Assembly: GCF_001468395.1 (NCBI RefSeq)
Contig: NZ_LNSG01000004.1
Coordinates: forward strand, 124,001-188,000
Direction of reading: 5' to 3'
Length of the DNA: 64,000 nt
DNA from: Sphingopyxis sp. H073
GTDB taxonomy: Bacteria > Pseudomonadota > Alphaproteobacteria > Sphingomonadales > Sphingomonadaceae
Positions 52,999-62,062 of this stretch are shown here, piece after piece; the first letter of the stretch is position 1, and every line of letters begins with the position of its first letter. The notes under the pieces are model-generated. The model was not told the origin of the DNA. It made no database searches and saw only the letters and a program-made list of their open reading frames with translations. The position numbers and the translations under genes were made by a program.

Positions 52999-53030
52999 TC
53001 CCTATTTTGGGATTCTGAATTCCCTATTTT
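52999..53030. promoter_or_regulatory. Tandem TCCCTATTTT sites in divergent promoter
   Basis: TCCCTATTTT occurs at 52999-53008 and again at 53021-53030, 22 bases apart, i.e. on the same face of the helix. The first copy also forms a TCCC/GGGA dyad with the following bases. The site lies 33 bases upstream of the LuxR-regulator ATG and 70 bases from the divergent DUF4242 start, suggesting regulator binding or autoregulation. Confidence 0.5.
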
Positions 53031-53062
53031 TGAGCCCCGACTTCTCTTAGAAACCGGCTGTC

Positions 53063-55648
53063 ATGCTGCTGGAACGCGACGTTTACCTCGATCAGCTTGA
53101 GGCTCTTCTTGGCGAAGCCATGAAAGGTGCCGGCCGCGCTGCGTTCGTCGCTGGCGAAGCCGGCATCGGCAAGACCAGCCTATTGGCCGCCTTCTCCGAG
53201 CGCACAGGGTCAAGCGTGCGGGTCTTGCATGCGGCGTGCGAGGATCTCTCCGCTCCCGAGACGCTAAGTCTTCTTCGCGATCTGACTATCGTCGATCAGC
53301 GAGGCCTTGAGAATGCCGAGCGCGGGCAGTCGCGTCTTGCGCTGTTCGCCGAAGTCCTTGCAAACCTCGCCAGCGAGCCGACGGTGCTGATCCTCGAGGA
53401 CATTCACTGGGCTGACGACGCGAGCCTCGATTTCATTCGCTTCATCGGACGGCGGCTGACGAGTACTCAACTCCTGCTTTTAGCTTCGTCGAGGAACGAC
53501 GGAAGCGATGCGAAGCAGCGATTGCACCGCGCAGCTGCCGATGTCCCGGCTGCTGCGAGGACATTGATCGAACTGCCGCGATTATCGTCCGTGGCAGTCG
53601 GCAAGCTCGCTGCAAAACGCGGCCTGATCGGGCATGCCATCCATGACGCCACGGGCGGCAATCCGTTGTTCGTCAGCGAAATGCTCTCCGCGAAGGGCGA
53701 GCGCCCGGCAATGATCGACGATCTCGTCGTTTCAAAGGCGGGCGCACTTTCGAACGCGGCGCGCGCGCTGATGGAGCTGTGCTCGATCTACCCGCGACGG
53801 ACACCCTATCAAGCGATCGCTGCCGCCAACATCGTCGAAGCCGCGATCGACGAATGCCTTGCCTCGGGCATGCTGGTACCGGCCGGCGACGGGCTTGGTT
53901 TTCGGCATGAGTTGATCCGTCAGGCCGTAGAACATTCGCTGCCCCCGTTCCGGCGGCAGCGTTTGCATGCTGCGGCGCTCGCCCAGCTGGAGGTCAACCG
54001 GGGAAGTGCTGCGCGGTGTCTGCACCATGCGTTAGGCGCGAAGGAAAGCGCCAAGATCCGGGTGCTCGCCCCTGCGGCCGCCGAAAAAGCTTCGACGATG
54101 GGTTCGCACCGGGCGGCCGCACAAGCATGGCGTTCGCTTCTGGACCTCGACGGCCTCGACGGCGAAGCAGAAGCGCAGGCGCGCGAACGATACGCGTTCG
54201 AACTTCACATGTTCGGCGCTCTATCCGAAGCTATCGACCAACAGGCTTCTGCCATCTCAATCTATGCAAGCCAGGGCGCGATGCTCAAGATGGGCAATTG
54301 TCAGCGCTTTCTATCGCGCCTTCACTATTTAAACGGCCAGCGGGCTGCCGCCGAAGCGATAGGCAGTGAAGCCGTCGCGTGTCTTGAGCCTTTCGGTGAG
54401 AGCGCGGAGCTCGCGCTGGCCTATGCAAATCTGGCCCATCTCGCCATGCTTGGCGAAAACATGCAGCAGTCCGTTCACTGGAGCGAGCGGGCGGAGAAGA
54501 TAGCCCTGCGGTTCGACCGCACCGACATTCTGGCGACGGTCTACAATAACTGGGGCACGGCAATTCAGTTTGCGGACCCGGCGCGTGCGGCGGAGATGGT
54601 GGAGCGAAGTATCGAACTTGGACTTGCGACCGGCACCCAGGAGCATGTCGCAAGAGCCTTTACCAATCTGGGCTGGCTCAAGCTCCAAGGACTCGACCTG
54701 GAAGCTGCCGAAAAAACGCTCGTGCAAGGTGAATCCTACTGCATCGACAATGAACTCAATGTGTGGCGCGACTATATGGCTGGAACTCGTGCGCTCGCAC
54801 TCGTCAAACTGGGTCGCTGGGAAGAGGCGGAACAAATCTCCCGGGAAATAGTGGCGCGCGACGACAATACGCTCCTCATGCGCAATCCTGCGGTTCGCGC
54901 CCTCGCCCAAATACTCGTCAGGCGCGGAGATCCCGGGGCAGACGTGGTCATTGACGAGCTGCGGCGCCACATGGATCAAGGGAAGGAGGTGCCGCGCTTT
55001 GCGCCCTATGCATCATTGTCGGCGGAATTGGCCTGGACTTCCGCAAGGCAATCTGAAGCCGCTTTATCGCTCATCGACGAAGCCATCGATATGCTGGGAC
55101 CCGACCACAATGCCCATATGCGGAAGGAACTCGAATATTGGCGGAGCAAGCTTCGAGCAGAACCACCGGGACCTCTCGGGCCGGCTGCCATCGCAAAATC
55201 GGATGATCTGCATTCCTTGGCCCAGGCCGCGGCCGACCATTGGACCTGCAAGGCAATGCCGTTCGAAACAGCATTGGCCCTCTCGCAAGGAGACGATGCG
55301 CAGGCGCGGGTGGCCCTCGAGATACTCGCCAAACTGGGCGCGACCGCCACTGAGGCGAGGGTCCGTTCTGAACTCGCGGCGCGGGGTCTCACGACCGGGT
55401 CTCGGGGCCCGCGCGCTTCGACACGCAGCAATCCCTATCAACTAACGCGGCGCGAAATGGAAATCCTGCAGCACCTCGACCGGGGACTGACCAACAAGCA
55501 AATCGGAGACACGCTGTTCGTTTCGGCCAAGACCGTCGATCACCACGTAACGTCAATTCTAGGCAAGCTCGACGCAAGAAACAGGGGCGAGGCTGCGGCA
55601 AAGGCCCGGCGCGAGAGGTTGATTCCCGAGGCGGATGGCAAGCCCTAA
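53063..55648 (+). CDS. Large ATP-binding LuxR-family regulator (MalT-like layout)
   Basis: 861 residues. The N-terminal AAA/STAND ATPase has a Walker A motif GEAGIGKTS (residues 31-39) and Walker B LILEDIHWADD. The middle is an array of helical TPR-like repeats (e.g. AQAWRSLLDLDG, AEAIGSEAVACLEPFG, AEQISREIVARDDN). The C-terminus is a LuxR helix-turn-helix: LTRREMEILQHLDRGLTNKQIG and SAKTVDHHVTSILGKL (cores TRREMEILQHL and KTVDHHVTSIL). These large regulators are signal-responsive activators. It is divergent from the DUF4242/MddA genes and upstream of the Rieske-hydratase pair. Ribosome site before the ATG is weak. Confidence 0.92.
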   Translation: MLLERDVYLDQLEALLGEAMKGAGRAAFVAGEAGIGKTSLLAAFSERTGSSVRVLHAACEDLSAPETLSLLRDLTIVDQRGLENAERGQSRLALFAEVLANLASEPTVLILEDIHWADDASLDFIRFIGRRLTSTQLLLLASSRNDGSDAKQRLHRAAADVPAAARTLIELPRLSSVAVGKLAAKRGLIGHAIHDATGGNPLFVSEMLSAKGERPAMIDDLVVSKAGALSNAARALMELCSIYPRRTPYQAIAAANIVEAAIDECLASGMLVPAGDGLGFRHELIRQAVEHSLPPFRRQRLHAAALAQLEVNRGSAARCLHHALGAKESAKIRVLAPAAAEKASTMGSHRAAAQAWRSLLDLDGLDGEAEAQARERYAFELHMFGALSEAIDQQASAISIYASQGAMLKMGNCQRFLSRLHYLNGQRAAAEAIGSEAVACLEPFGESAELALAYANLAHLAMLGENMQQSVHWSERAEKIALRFDRTDILATVYNNWGTAIQFADPARAAEMVERSIELGLATGTQEHVARAFTNLGWLKLQGLDLEAAEKTLVQGESYCIDNELNVWRDYMAGTRALALVKLGRWEEAEQISREIVARDDNTLLMRNPAVRALAQILVRRGDPGADVVIDELRRHMDQGKEVPRFAPYASLSAELAWTSARQSEAALSLIDEAIDMLGPDHNAHMRKELEYWRSKLRAEPPGPLGPAAIAKSDDLHSLAQAAADHWTCKAMPFETALALSQGDDAQARVALEILAKLGATATEARVRSELAARGLTTGSRGPRASTRSNPYQLTRREMEILQHLDRGLTNKQIGDTLFVSAKTVDHHVTSILGKLDARNRGEAAAKARRERLIPEADGKP

Positions 55649-55707
55649 CGGGCTTAGCCGTTGTCTTGCGCGGGCAGAATGGCGACAGCGTCGCGGTCGG
55701 TTCGTTT

Positions 55708-55772
55708 CTGGCCGGCTGGCGACTGACAGCTTCTGAGCATATTTCAACGTGAGCAGACATTCGGGGGCGGCA
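55708..55772. repeat. Dispersed repeat, copy C
   Basis: CTGGCCG, six bases, GACTGACAGCTTCTGAGCA, then AGCAGACATTCGGGGGCGG. It lies in the 287-base gap after the LuxR regulator, which otherwise holds the upstream region of the Rieske gene and no gene. Confidence 0.6.
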
Positions 55773-55935
55773 TACGCGACACTAGCGGCAGGCTTTTCAT
55801 TGTCACCTTGCTGCGTGTCGCGCGATGGTGGGATTTTGTCGCTGCATATCAAGACGGTTCCGAACGGCGCATTTTAGTCTCGCGCATCATGGAAATAGTC
55901 GCGCGATCGCGCAGCATGCCGGAGCCTCAACGCCG

Positions 55936-57294
55936 ATGCCGAACGACAACTATTCGCCCGACGAAGTGCGTGACGATTTTGTTCCGAAAGAGGTGTATTA
56001 CGCACAAGACTTCGCCGACCTGGAAGCGGACAAGCTCTGGCCGTTCGTCTGGCAGCTGGCGTGTCGCGCCGAAGAGATACCCAATGTTGGCGACTATGTT
56101 ACCTACGACATCGTCGACGACTCCATCGTCGTCATACGCGCCAGCGAAACCGAAATAAAAGCCTATCATAACGTCTGCCCGCATCGTGCCCGGCGGCTGA
56201 CCGAGGGCTGCGGCAACAACAGGCAGTTCGTCTGTCCCTTTCACGGCTGGCGCTTCGGCCTTGATGGCCGGAACATCAAGGTGATCGACAAGGGCGACTG
56301 GGGTGACTGCCTTAAGGATGAGGACATCAGGCTGTCCGAAGTCCAGTGTCAGTCATGGGGCGGCTTCGTCTTTATCAACATGGACACGAACGCCGAGCCG
56401 CTGCTCGATTTCCTGTCGCCCATGCCCGACTATTGCGAGAAGTTTGAATTCGAAAAGCTGCGATTCCAATGGTATAAAACGGTCGTGATGCCGTCAAATT
56501 GGAAGACGGTCCTCGGCTTTTTCAACGAATTCTATCATGTGCAGCAAGCGCATCCGCAATTGCTTGAATTCACCGACGACTATTCGAACAGCGGCGAATT
56601 CGGCCGCCATTCGCAGACATGGTTCGAATCCGAAGGCGCGCTTCCGTTCCGCAGATCCCCCCGCCTTCCCCCGCGACCAGAGCCGCCGATGAAGGAGCAT
56701 ATCGTTACCTTCGCCGAGCAGTATAAGGAAGATCTGCGCACCATGTTGACGCCGCGCAACTATGCGGCGGCAATGCGTGTCCGCGACGAGGTTCCGGCCG
56801 GGACGGGCGCCGCCGAGACCCTTACCAAATGGGCCGAATTCCAGATGGAGGCGGCGGCCGCCGACGGGTCGGGATGGCCCGAAGGGCTAACGCCCGAGTA
56901 TATCGAGCGGTCGGGACTCGACTGGCACGTCTTTCCCAACACTATCTTCCTTCACGGCTTCGTCGACGGCGTCCTCTGGTATCGCGTCCGGCCCAACGGC
57001 CGCGATCCCGAAAGCTGCATTTTCGATATTTGGTCGCTCGTCCGTTATGGTCCCGGTCAGGAGCCGCCACTCGAACGCGAATATTATGAGAACTGGCGCG
57101 ACGGCGACTGGGGACTGATCTTCCGGCAGGATTTTGAAAATATTCCCGAGGTCCAGAAGGGCTTCAAATCGCGCGGCTTCAAGGGTGAACGCACAAATCC
57201 CGTGCAGGAACGGTCCGTGTCTAACTTTCACAGAGTACTGCGGCAGTTCCTCCGCGATCCCTATGACAAGCCGCCGGTCACCCGACAAAGGTGA
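55936..57294 (+). CDS. Rieske non-heme iron oxygenase, alpha subunit (copy 3)
   Basis: 452 residues from the ATG at 55936 (the open frame extends to 55825, but the extra part is repeat-derived). Rieske ligands are C81 and H83 (CPHRA) and C100 and H103 (CPFHGW). The catalytic iron site is NEFYHVQQAHPQ (H201, H206). It resembles large alpha subunits of ring-hydroxylating oxygenases and is a distinct lineage from the two copies at 36561-39231. It is followed by an enoyl-CoA hydratase starting 8 bases after its TGA, so oxygenation and CoA chemistry are coupled here. Confidence 0.93.
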   Translation: MPNDNYSPDEVRDDFVPKEVYYAQDFADLEADKLWPFVWQLACRAEEIPNVGDYVTYDIVDDSIVVIRASETEIKAYHNVCPHRARRLTEGCGNNRQFVCPFHGWRFGLDGRNIKVIDKGDWGDCLKDEDIRLSEVQCQSWGGFVFINMDTNAEPLLDFLSPMPDYCEKFEFEKLRFQWYKTVVMPSNWKTVLGFFNEFYHVQQAHPQLLEFTDDYSNSGEFGRHSQTWFESEGALPFRRSPRLPPRPEPPMKEHIVTFAEQYKEDLRTMLTPRNYAAAMRVRDEVPAGTGAAETLTKWAEFQMEAAAADGSGWPEGLTPEYIERSGLDWHVFPNTIFLHGFVDGVLWYRVRPNGRDPESCIFDIWSLVRYGPGQEPPLEREYYENWRDGDWGLIFRQDFENIPEVQKGFKSRGFKGERTNPVQERSVSNFHRVLRQFLRDPYDKPPVTRQR

Positions 57295-57302
57295 GGACGA
57301 CG

Positions 57303-58091
57303 ATGTACGAAAATTACGAGCATATCCGGTTCGACCGCCGTGGCCGCATTCTGACCGTGACGATGGACAGTCCGCCGCTCAATGCGGTGGGCCGGGCGCT
57401 GCACGATGAGCTCTCGTACGTATTTCTCGACGTGGCGCGCGACGAGGAGTGCGACGTCGTCATCCTGACCGGAGCGGGGCGTGCCTTCTCCGCGGGCGCG
57501 GATTTGCCCGGGCTGCTCAAGGCGACCGAGGACAAGGCGTTGCGCACCGCCCTGCTTTCGCGTGCGCCCGCGATCGTTCATTCGCTGTTGGGTCTCGAAA
57601 AGCCCGTTATCGCGAGGGTGAATGGCCATGCGATGGGACTGGGCGCGACGCTGGCGCTGCTCTGCGATGTCGTGATCGCTTCGAACGATGCCCGTATTGC
57701 CGATCCCCATGTCGGGATCGGCCTGTCGGCGGGCGATGGCGGCGCGCTGATCTGGCCGCAACTGATCGGCTATGCGCGGGCACGTCATCATCTGCTGACC
57801 GGCGACCCGCTGACGGCGCGCGAAGCCGAAGCGATCGGCTTGATTTACAAGGCCGTCGCGGCCGATTCACTGGACGCCGAAGTCGATGCCTATGCCGACC
57901 GGCTGGCAAGCGGCGCCACGATGGCGATCCGCGCAACGAAACGGTCGATCAACATGGAGCTTTGCCGTCAGGCGATCGCCACCGCCGAAGCGCATGCAGG
58001 GCTCGAATCCTACACGATGGCATCGAACGACCACCATGAAGCCGTGCTCGCCTTTATCGAGAAGCGTGCACCGGTCTTCAAGGGCGACTAG
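57303..58091 (+). CDS. Enoyl-CoA hydratase/isomerase family protein
   Basis: 262 residues from the ATG at 57303 (AGGTGAGG before it; a GTG at 57291 is an alternative). The crotonase fold shows LTGAGRAFSAGADLPGLL (oxyanion-hole segment AFSAGAD), VIARVNGHAMGLGATLAL and VIASNDARIADPHVGIGLSAG, in the usual order (cores GRAFSAGADLP and GHAMGLG). It hydrates or isomerises an enoyl-CoA. The acidic catalytic residues are less clear than in classic hydratases (DGG in LSAGDGGAL). Its TAG shares CTAG with the stop of the convergent acyl-CoA dehydrogenase. Confidence 0.92.
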   Translation: MYENYEHIRFDRRGRILTVTMDSPPLNAVGRALHDELSYVFLDVARDEECDVVILTGAGRAFSAGADLPGLLKATEDKALRTALLSRAPAIVHSLLGLEKPVIARVNGHAMGLGATLALLCDVVIASNDARIADPHVGIGLSAGDGGALIWPQLIGYARARHHLLTGDPLTAREAEAIGLIYKAVAADSLDAEVDAYADRLASGATMAIRATKRSINMELCRQAIATAEAHAGLESYTMASNDHHEAVLAFIEKRAPVFKGD

Positions 58092-59185
58092 CCGGCCAAT
58101 TCCATATAGCGCGCAAGGTGATGCTCGACATCACCGAAGCTGCGCTCGGACACCATCACCCGCCGCAGATAATGACCGACCGGATACTCGGTCGTCATCC
58201 CGATGCCTCCATGCAGATGAACCGCCATGCCCGCAATTCCTTTGGCAGCATCGAAGGTCTTGACCCAGCAACTCGACACCGCACGTCGCCGATCCTCGCG
58301 GCCGCCGCGATCGAAGACTGCGATGGCGTTGTAGAGGCTGGAACGGATTGAATCGGCGTCGATATACATTTCGACGACGCTATGCTGCAGCGCCTGGAAG
58401 TTCGCGAGCGGCTGGCCAAACTGGGTGCGCGTCTTGAGATAGTCAGCGGTGATTTCCACGGCCCGTTCGAGCGCTCCCAGCGTATCGGCACAAAGCGCGA
58501 GGCGCGCTTCGTCGAGCACGTCATCGATTGCATCGATTGTCGTGATACCCAGCAAAGCGTCAGGACCGAGCTCGACCTGCTCGAAACGGACGTCGATGGT
58601 GTCGGCATCGTCGATCGTCGCATAGCGTGTCGGGAAGATGGCCGCATTCTCCATTGCCGCCAAAAACAGGCCCACAACGCCGTCGCCCAGCAACGCCGTC
58701 ACGAGCAGCCCGTCCGCACCCGCCCCGCCCGCGATCAAGCTTTTCGCGCCGGACAACCGGTACCCGGCGCCTGACGTCACAGCGCGGACTTCCGGCTCCA
58801 GCCTGTAGCGACGGCCGGGTTCATACAGCGCCGGCGCAAAGCGTCGGTCGCCGCTTGCCATCGCACCCAGAAGATCGAGGCGCTGCTGCCCCGCGGCGAC
58901 CAGATCGACCAGTCCGGTCGCGAGGACGGCCGAGGCGATGTAGGGCTGGAGCGACAAGGCCCGGCCCATTTCTTCGGCGAGAATCAATACATCCTCGATA
59001 TCGCCGCCCAGTCCCCCGGCATCTTCGGGCGCGAGCAACGCGAGCCAGCCGAGATCGGCATAGCCTCGCCAACCCGCACTGCCTGCCGCACCGTCACCGC
59101 GCCGCCGCGTCGCGAAATCATCCGCGAGATAGCGCCGCGCACCGTCGCGCAGCATCTTCTGTTCCTGGCTCAGGGCAAAATCCAC
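58088..59185 (-). CDS. Acyl-CoA dehydrogenase, short subunit
   Basis: 365 residues with a GTG start at 59185 (VDFALSQEQKMLRDG; AAAGG upstream). Domains: N-terminal helices, a middle beta barrel with LAAMENAAIFPTRYATIDD, and the C-terminal TQFGQPLANFQALQHSVVEMY and VHLHGGIGMTTEYPVGHYLRR (cores QFGQPLANFQALQH and HLHGGIGMTTEYPV). It follows the long dehydrogenase by 34 bases and is the second member of a short/long pair, the same arrangement as at 31219/33822. It desaturates an acyl-CoA, probably as part of a heteromer. Confidence 0.9.
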   Translation of the reverse strand: MDFALSQEQKMLRDGARRYLADDFATRRRGDGAAGSAGWRGYADLGWLALLAPEDAGGLGGDIEDVLILAEEMGRALSLQPYIASAVLATGLVDLVAAGQQRLDLLGAMASGDRRFAPALYEPGRRYRLEPEVRAVTSGAGYRLSGAKSLIAGGAGADGLLVTALLGDGVVGLFLAAMENAAIFPTRYATIDDADTIDVRFEQVELGPDALLGITTIDAIDDVLDEARLALCADTLGALERAVEITADYLKTRTQFGQPLANFQALQHSVVEMYIDADSIRSSLYNAIAVFDRGGREDRRRAVSSCWVKTFDAAKGIAGMAVHLHGGIGMTTEYPVGHYLRRVMVSERSFGDVEHHLARYMELAG

Positions 59186-59219
59186 TCGCTCAACCTTTCT
59201 GTATCCTGCAGGCGGCAGA

Positions 59220-60404
59220 TCATCGGAACAGCGTGCTCCAGATGATGTTGCGCTGAATCTCGTCGGACCCGCCGAAGATCGTCGCGGCCCACCAATAGAG
59301 ATATTGGGTGGTGCGCCCCGCGGCCGCCGGCGGCGCTCCGGCGACGAGCGGGGCTCCGTCGTCGGGGCCGAACCGCGGTACGACCTGCGGTCCAAGGATC
59401 GCCATTTCGAGGTCGGCGGCGCGCAGCAGATACGCTGCCCCGCGGATCGAGATCGCCGACGCCGCGGCGCCCAGCGCCGGGCCCTCTTCCCCGGCCAGCA
59501 CGCGCAGCACCGACCATTCGAGGGCATCCACATCGATCGCGAGCCGTGCATGACGGCGCCGGTATTCGCCCGCTTCGGCAGCGGGCAAGCCGCGACACAG
59601 CTCGTCGTCGATCAATGCCGGAATTCGTGCCAGATACCGCCGCAACATGCCCAGATAGGCATTGTGCGTCCGCTCATGTCCGAGCAGATATTTGGCCTGT
59701 GTCCACCCGCTGTTTGGCTCGCCGATCAGATAATGGGCGGGAACGCGAGCATCCTCGATGAAGACCTCGTTGACATGCGCATCGCCGTCGATCGTATCGA
59801 TCGGGCGCACCGTCACGCCCGGCGCATCCATCGGCATGATGATCATCGACAACCCGGCCTGCGGCTTCACCTCCGCATCGGTTCGCGCCAGGCAGATCAT
59901 ATAGTCCGCCATGTGGGCGTCGGTCGTCCATATCTTCTGCCCGGTAATCACATAGTCGTCGCCGTCGCGCACCGCACGCGTGCGCAGGCTGGCAAGATCC
60001 GATCCAGCCTGCGGCTCCGAAAATCCCTGACAGAACCAGCAGTCGCCCTTCAGCATCGGTTCCAGAAACTCTTGCTGGAGCTCTGGGCTACCAAACCGGC
60101 ACAGCACCGGCCCCGCCATCGACATTGCAATCAGGCTGTATTCGGGAGCGTTGGCGAGGCCGCATTCCAGTTCGAAGATATAGCGCTGGATCGGCGACCA
60201 GCCTGCCCCACCGAATTCCGCCGGCCAGTTCGGCGCTGCCCAACCCTTTGCGCAAAGCTTCTGCTGCCACGGATGGACTGTGGCGCGTTTGTTGTGAAAG
60301 CCTGCCGCTTCACGCCGCGCCAGCCCGGGCGGCAGCTCGGCGGCAAGAAAGGATCGGACTTCGGCGCGAAACGCCTCATCCTCGGCCGAAAATGCCAGCT
60401 TCAT
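59220..60404 (-). CDS. Acyl-CoA dehydrogenase, long subunit
   Basis: 394 residues from the ATG at 60404, overlapping the ligase stop (ATGA). It has the complete layout: KLAFSAEDEAFRAEVRSFL start, GWAAPNWPAEFGGAGW, the flavin segment QGFSEPQAGSDLASLRTRA, IWTTDAHMADYMI, and the C-terminal ATIFGGSDEIQRNIIWSTLF. It is closely similar in pattern to the long subunit at 33822-35030 (compare EPQSGSDLASLRTRA and IWTTHAH), so the two are paralogous modules. It likely acts with the short subunit on a CoA thioester made by the preceding ligase. Confidence 0.93.
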   Translation of the reverse strand: MKLAFSAEDEAFRAEVRSFLAAELPPGLARREAAGFHNKRATVHPWQQKLCAKGWAAPNWPAEFGGAGWSPIQRYIFELECGLANAPEYSLIAMSMAGPVLCRFGSPELQQEFLEPMLKGDCWFCQGFSEPQAGSDLASLRTRAVRDGDDYVITGQKIWTTDAHMADYMICLARTDAEVKPQAGLSMIIMPMDAPGVTVRPIDTIDGDAHVNEVFIEDARVPAHYLIGEPNSGWTQAKYLLGHERTHNAYLGMLRRYLARIPALIDDELCRGLPAAEAGEYRRRHARLAIDVDALEWSVLRVLAGEEGPALGAAASAISIRGAAYLLRAADLEMAILGPQVVPRFGPDDGAPLVAGAPPAAAGRTTQYLYWWAATIFGGSDEIQRNIIWSTLFR

Positions 60405-62062
60405 ATCGCCTTTTCCTTCTCGAGCACTTCGCATGCTGCGATCTGCCGGAGCCGGTCCTTGCGGACTTTGCCCGAGGGCGTTTTCGGGAGATCTTCGACA
60501 AGCACCAGATGCTCGGGCGTTTTCTGACGCGCCAACCCCGCCGCGTTCACCATCGCGGTCACATCGGCCAGGTCGACCGACGCTCCGGCCGCCGGAACGA
60601 TGAAAGCGCAAATGGCTTCACCGGTCCGCTTGCTCGGCATCGAAACGACCGCGACTTCCTCGATCAGCGGAGAGGAAAACAGCACATCCTCGATTTCGCG
60701 CGCGCTTATGTTTTCGCCCGCGCGGATGATCAGATCCTTCTTGCGGCCGGTGCAGACGATGTGATCACCGTCGACGAGGCGGCCGAGGTCGCCCATCCGG
60801 AAATAGCCTTCCTCGTCATAGGCATCTTCATTGTCTTCGGGCCGCGCATAGCCGAGCGCCATGCTGGGCTCGCGCACCAGTATCTCCCCGTCCTCGCCCG
60901 CTTCGAGCGGCATGCCGGTCGCAACATCAACGATCTTGACCTCGCAACGGAGAAGGCGTCCGTCGGTTTCGGCCGCCAGCCTCATATCGTCGCGCGATGC
61001 CGGGCCGGCGGTCATCGTCGGCGCTTCGGTCGCGCCGAAAGTCCGGAACGGGATACAATTCGGAAATTGCCGCGCCGCGCCGTAGATCAGTTCGGGCGGG
61101 ACAGATGCACCGCCGCACAGGAAATAGCGGAGCGACGGCACCGTTTCGTCGCGCGCGCGGGCGACGGCGAGGAAGTCCTGCAGGAAGGGCGTGGCGCCCA
61201 GCATGAAGGTACAGTGGTGCGCTTTCACAAGATCGAGCGCACGTTCGGCTTCCCATATATCGACGATCACCGCAGGGACATCGATGATCCACGGCGCGTT
61301 GAGCGCCCACAGAAAGCCGCTGACATGCGTGACCGGCGATGGCGAGAACGTGCTGTCGCCAATGCCCAGATCCATCGCCGCGGCCATCTTGACCGAATCA
61401 GCGCCGATGCTGTTGTGCGAATGAAGAACACCCTTTGGCCGGCCCGTCGTACCCGAAGTGTACATCAGCAGTTTCACTGCGTCGGGATCGACCGGCCGGG
61501 CTGTCGTCAACGGCGCCCCGGCGAGTATCTCGTCGAAGCTCCGGCATCCTTCCGCCACGCCGCGAACGACGATCACTGCAGGCCCGTCGCCAAGATCGGG
61601 AGCGATCCGCGCCATCATCGCGGCGTGGTCGAAGCCGCGGAAAGTGCCAGGCACGAACATCAACCGGCTACGCGATTCCCGCAGCATGAAGGTCACTTCG
61701 GCGTCGCGGTTGATCGGGACGATCGGGTTCACGACCACGCCCGTCATTGCAGCCGCAAGGTTGATGACCGAACATTCCCACCAGTTGGGCAGCTGAAACG
61801 AAACGACCTCGCCCGGTTTCAGCCCGATAGCGTCAAAGTAGCCGGCAAGCCTTTGCGCACTATCGTAGAGATCGCTGCAGGAGAGCCGGCGCTCGCCGTC
61901 GATCAACAGGATTCGCCCTGGGTTGGCAGCTACCCGCTCGGCAGCGAGATCGGCGATCGTTCGATTGGTCCAGTCGCCATCGCGGACAGCGCGATCGGCG
62001 CGGTCGGGATTCCAGCGCGTTCGCCAGCCACCGGCGTCCTCGCGGTAGTGGCGGTCAGCCAT
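60401..62062 (-). CDS. Acyl-CoA ligase (AMP-binding family), second copy
   Basis: 553 residues from the ATG at 62062, which overlaps the end of the upstream gene by 8 bases. Motifs: YTSGTTGRPKGVLHSHNS (adenylate loop), FGATEAP, YDEEGYFRMGDLGRL and the catalytic Lys in TPSGKVRKDRL. It converts a carboxylic acid to its CoA ester. As it is transcribed with an acetoacetate-decarboxylase-like gene and two acyl-CoA dehydrogenases, it probably starts beta-oxidation-type degradation of a cyclic or branched acid. It is diverged from the ligase at 22342. Confidence 0.93.
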   Translation of the reverse strand: MADRHYREDAGGWRTRWNPDRADRAVRDGDWTNRTIADLAAERVAANPGRILLIDGERRLSCSDLYDSAQRLAGYFDAIGLKPGEVVSFQLPNWWECSVINLAAAMTGVVVNPIVPINRDAEVTFMLRESRSRLMFVPGTFRGFDHAAMMARIAPDLGDGPAVIVVRGVAEGCRSFDEILAGAPLTTARPVDPDAVKLLMYTSGTTGRPKGVLHSHNSIGADSVKMAAAMDLGIGDSTFSPSPVTHVSGFLWALNAPWIIDVPAVIVDIWEAERALDLVKAHHCTFMLGATPFLQDFLAVARARDETVPSLRYFLCGGASVPPELIYGAARQFPNCIPFRTFGATEAPTMTAGPASRDDMRLAAETDGRLLRCEVKIVDVATGMPLEAGEDGEILVREPSMALGYARPEDNEDAYDEEGYFRMGDLGRLVDGDHIVCTGRKKDLIIRAGENISAREIEDVLFSSPLIEEVAVVSMPSKRTGEAICAFIVPAAGASVDLADVTAMVNAAGLARQKTPEHLVLVEDLPKTPSGKVRKDRLRQIAACEVLEKEKAI

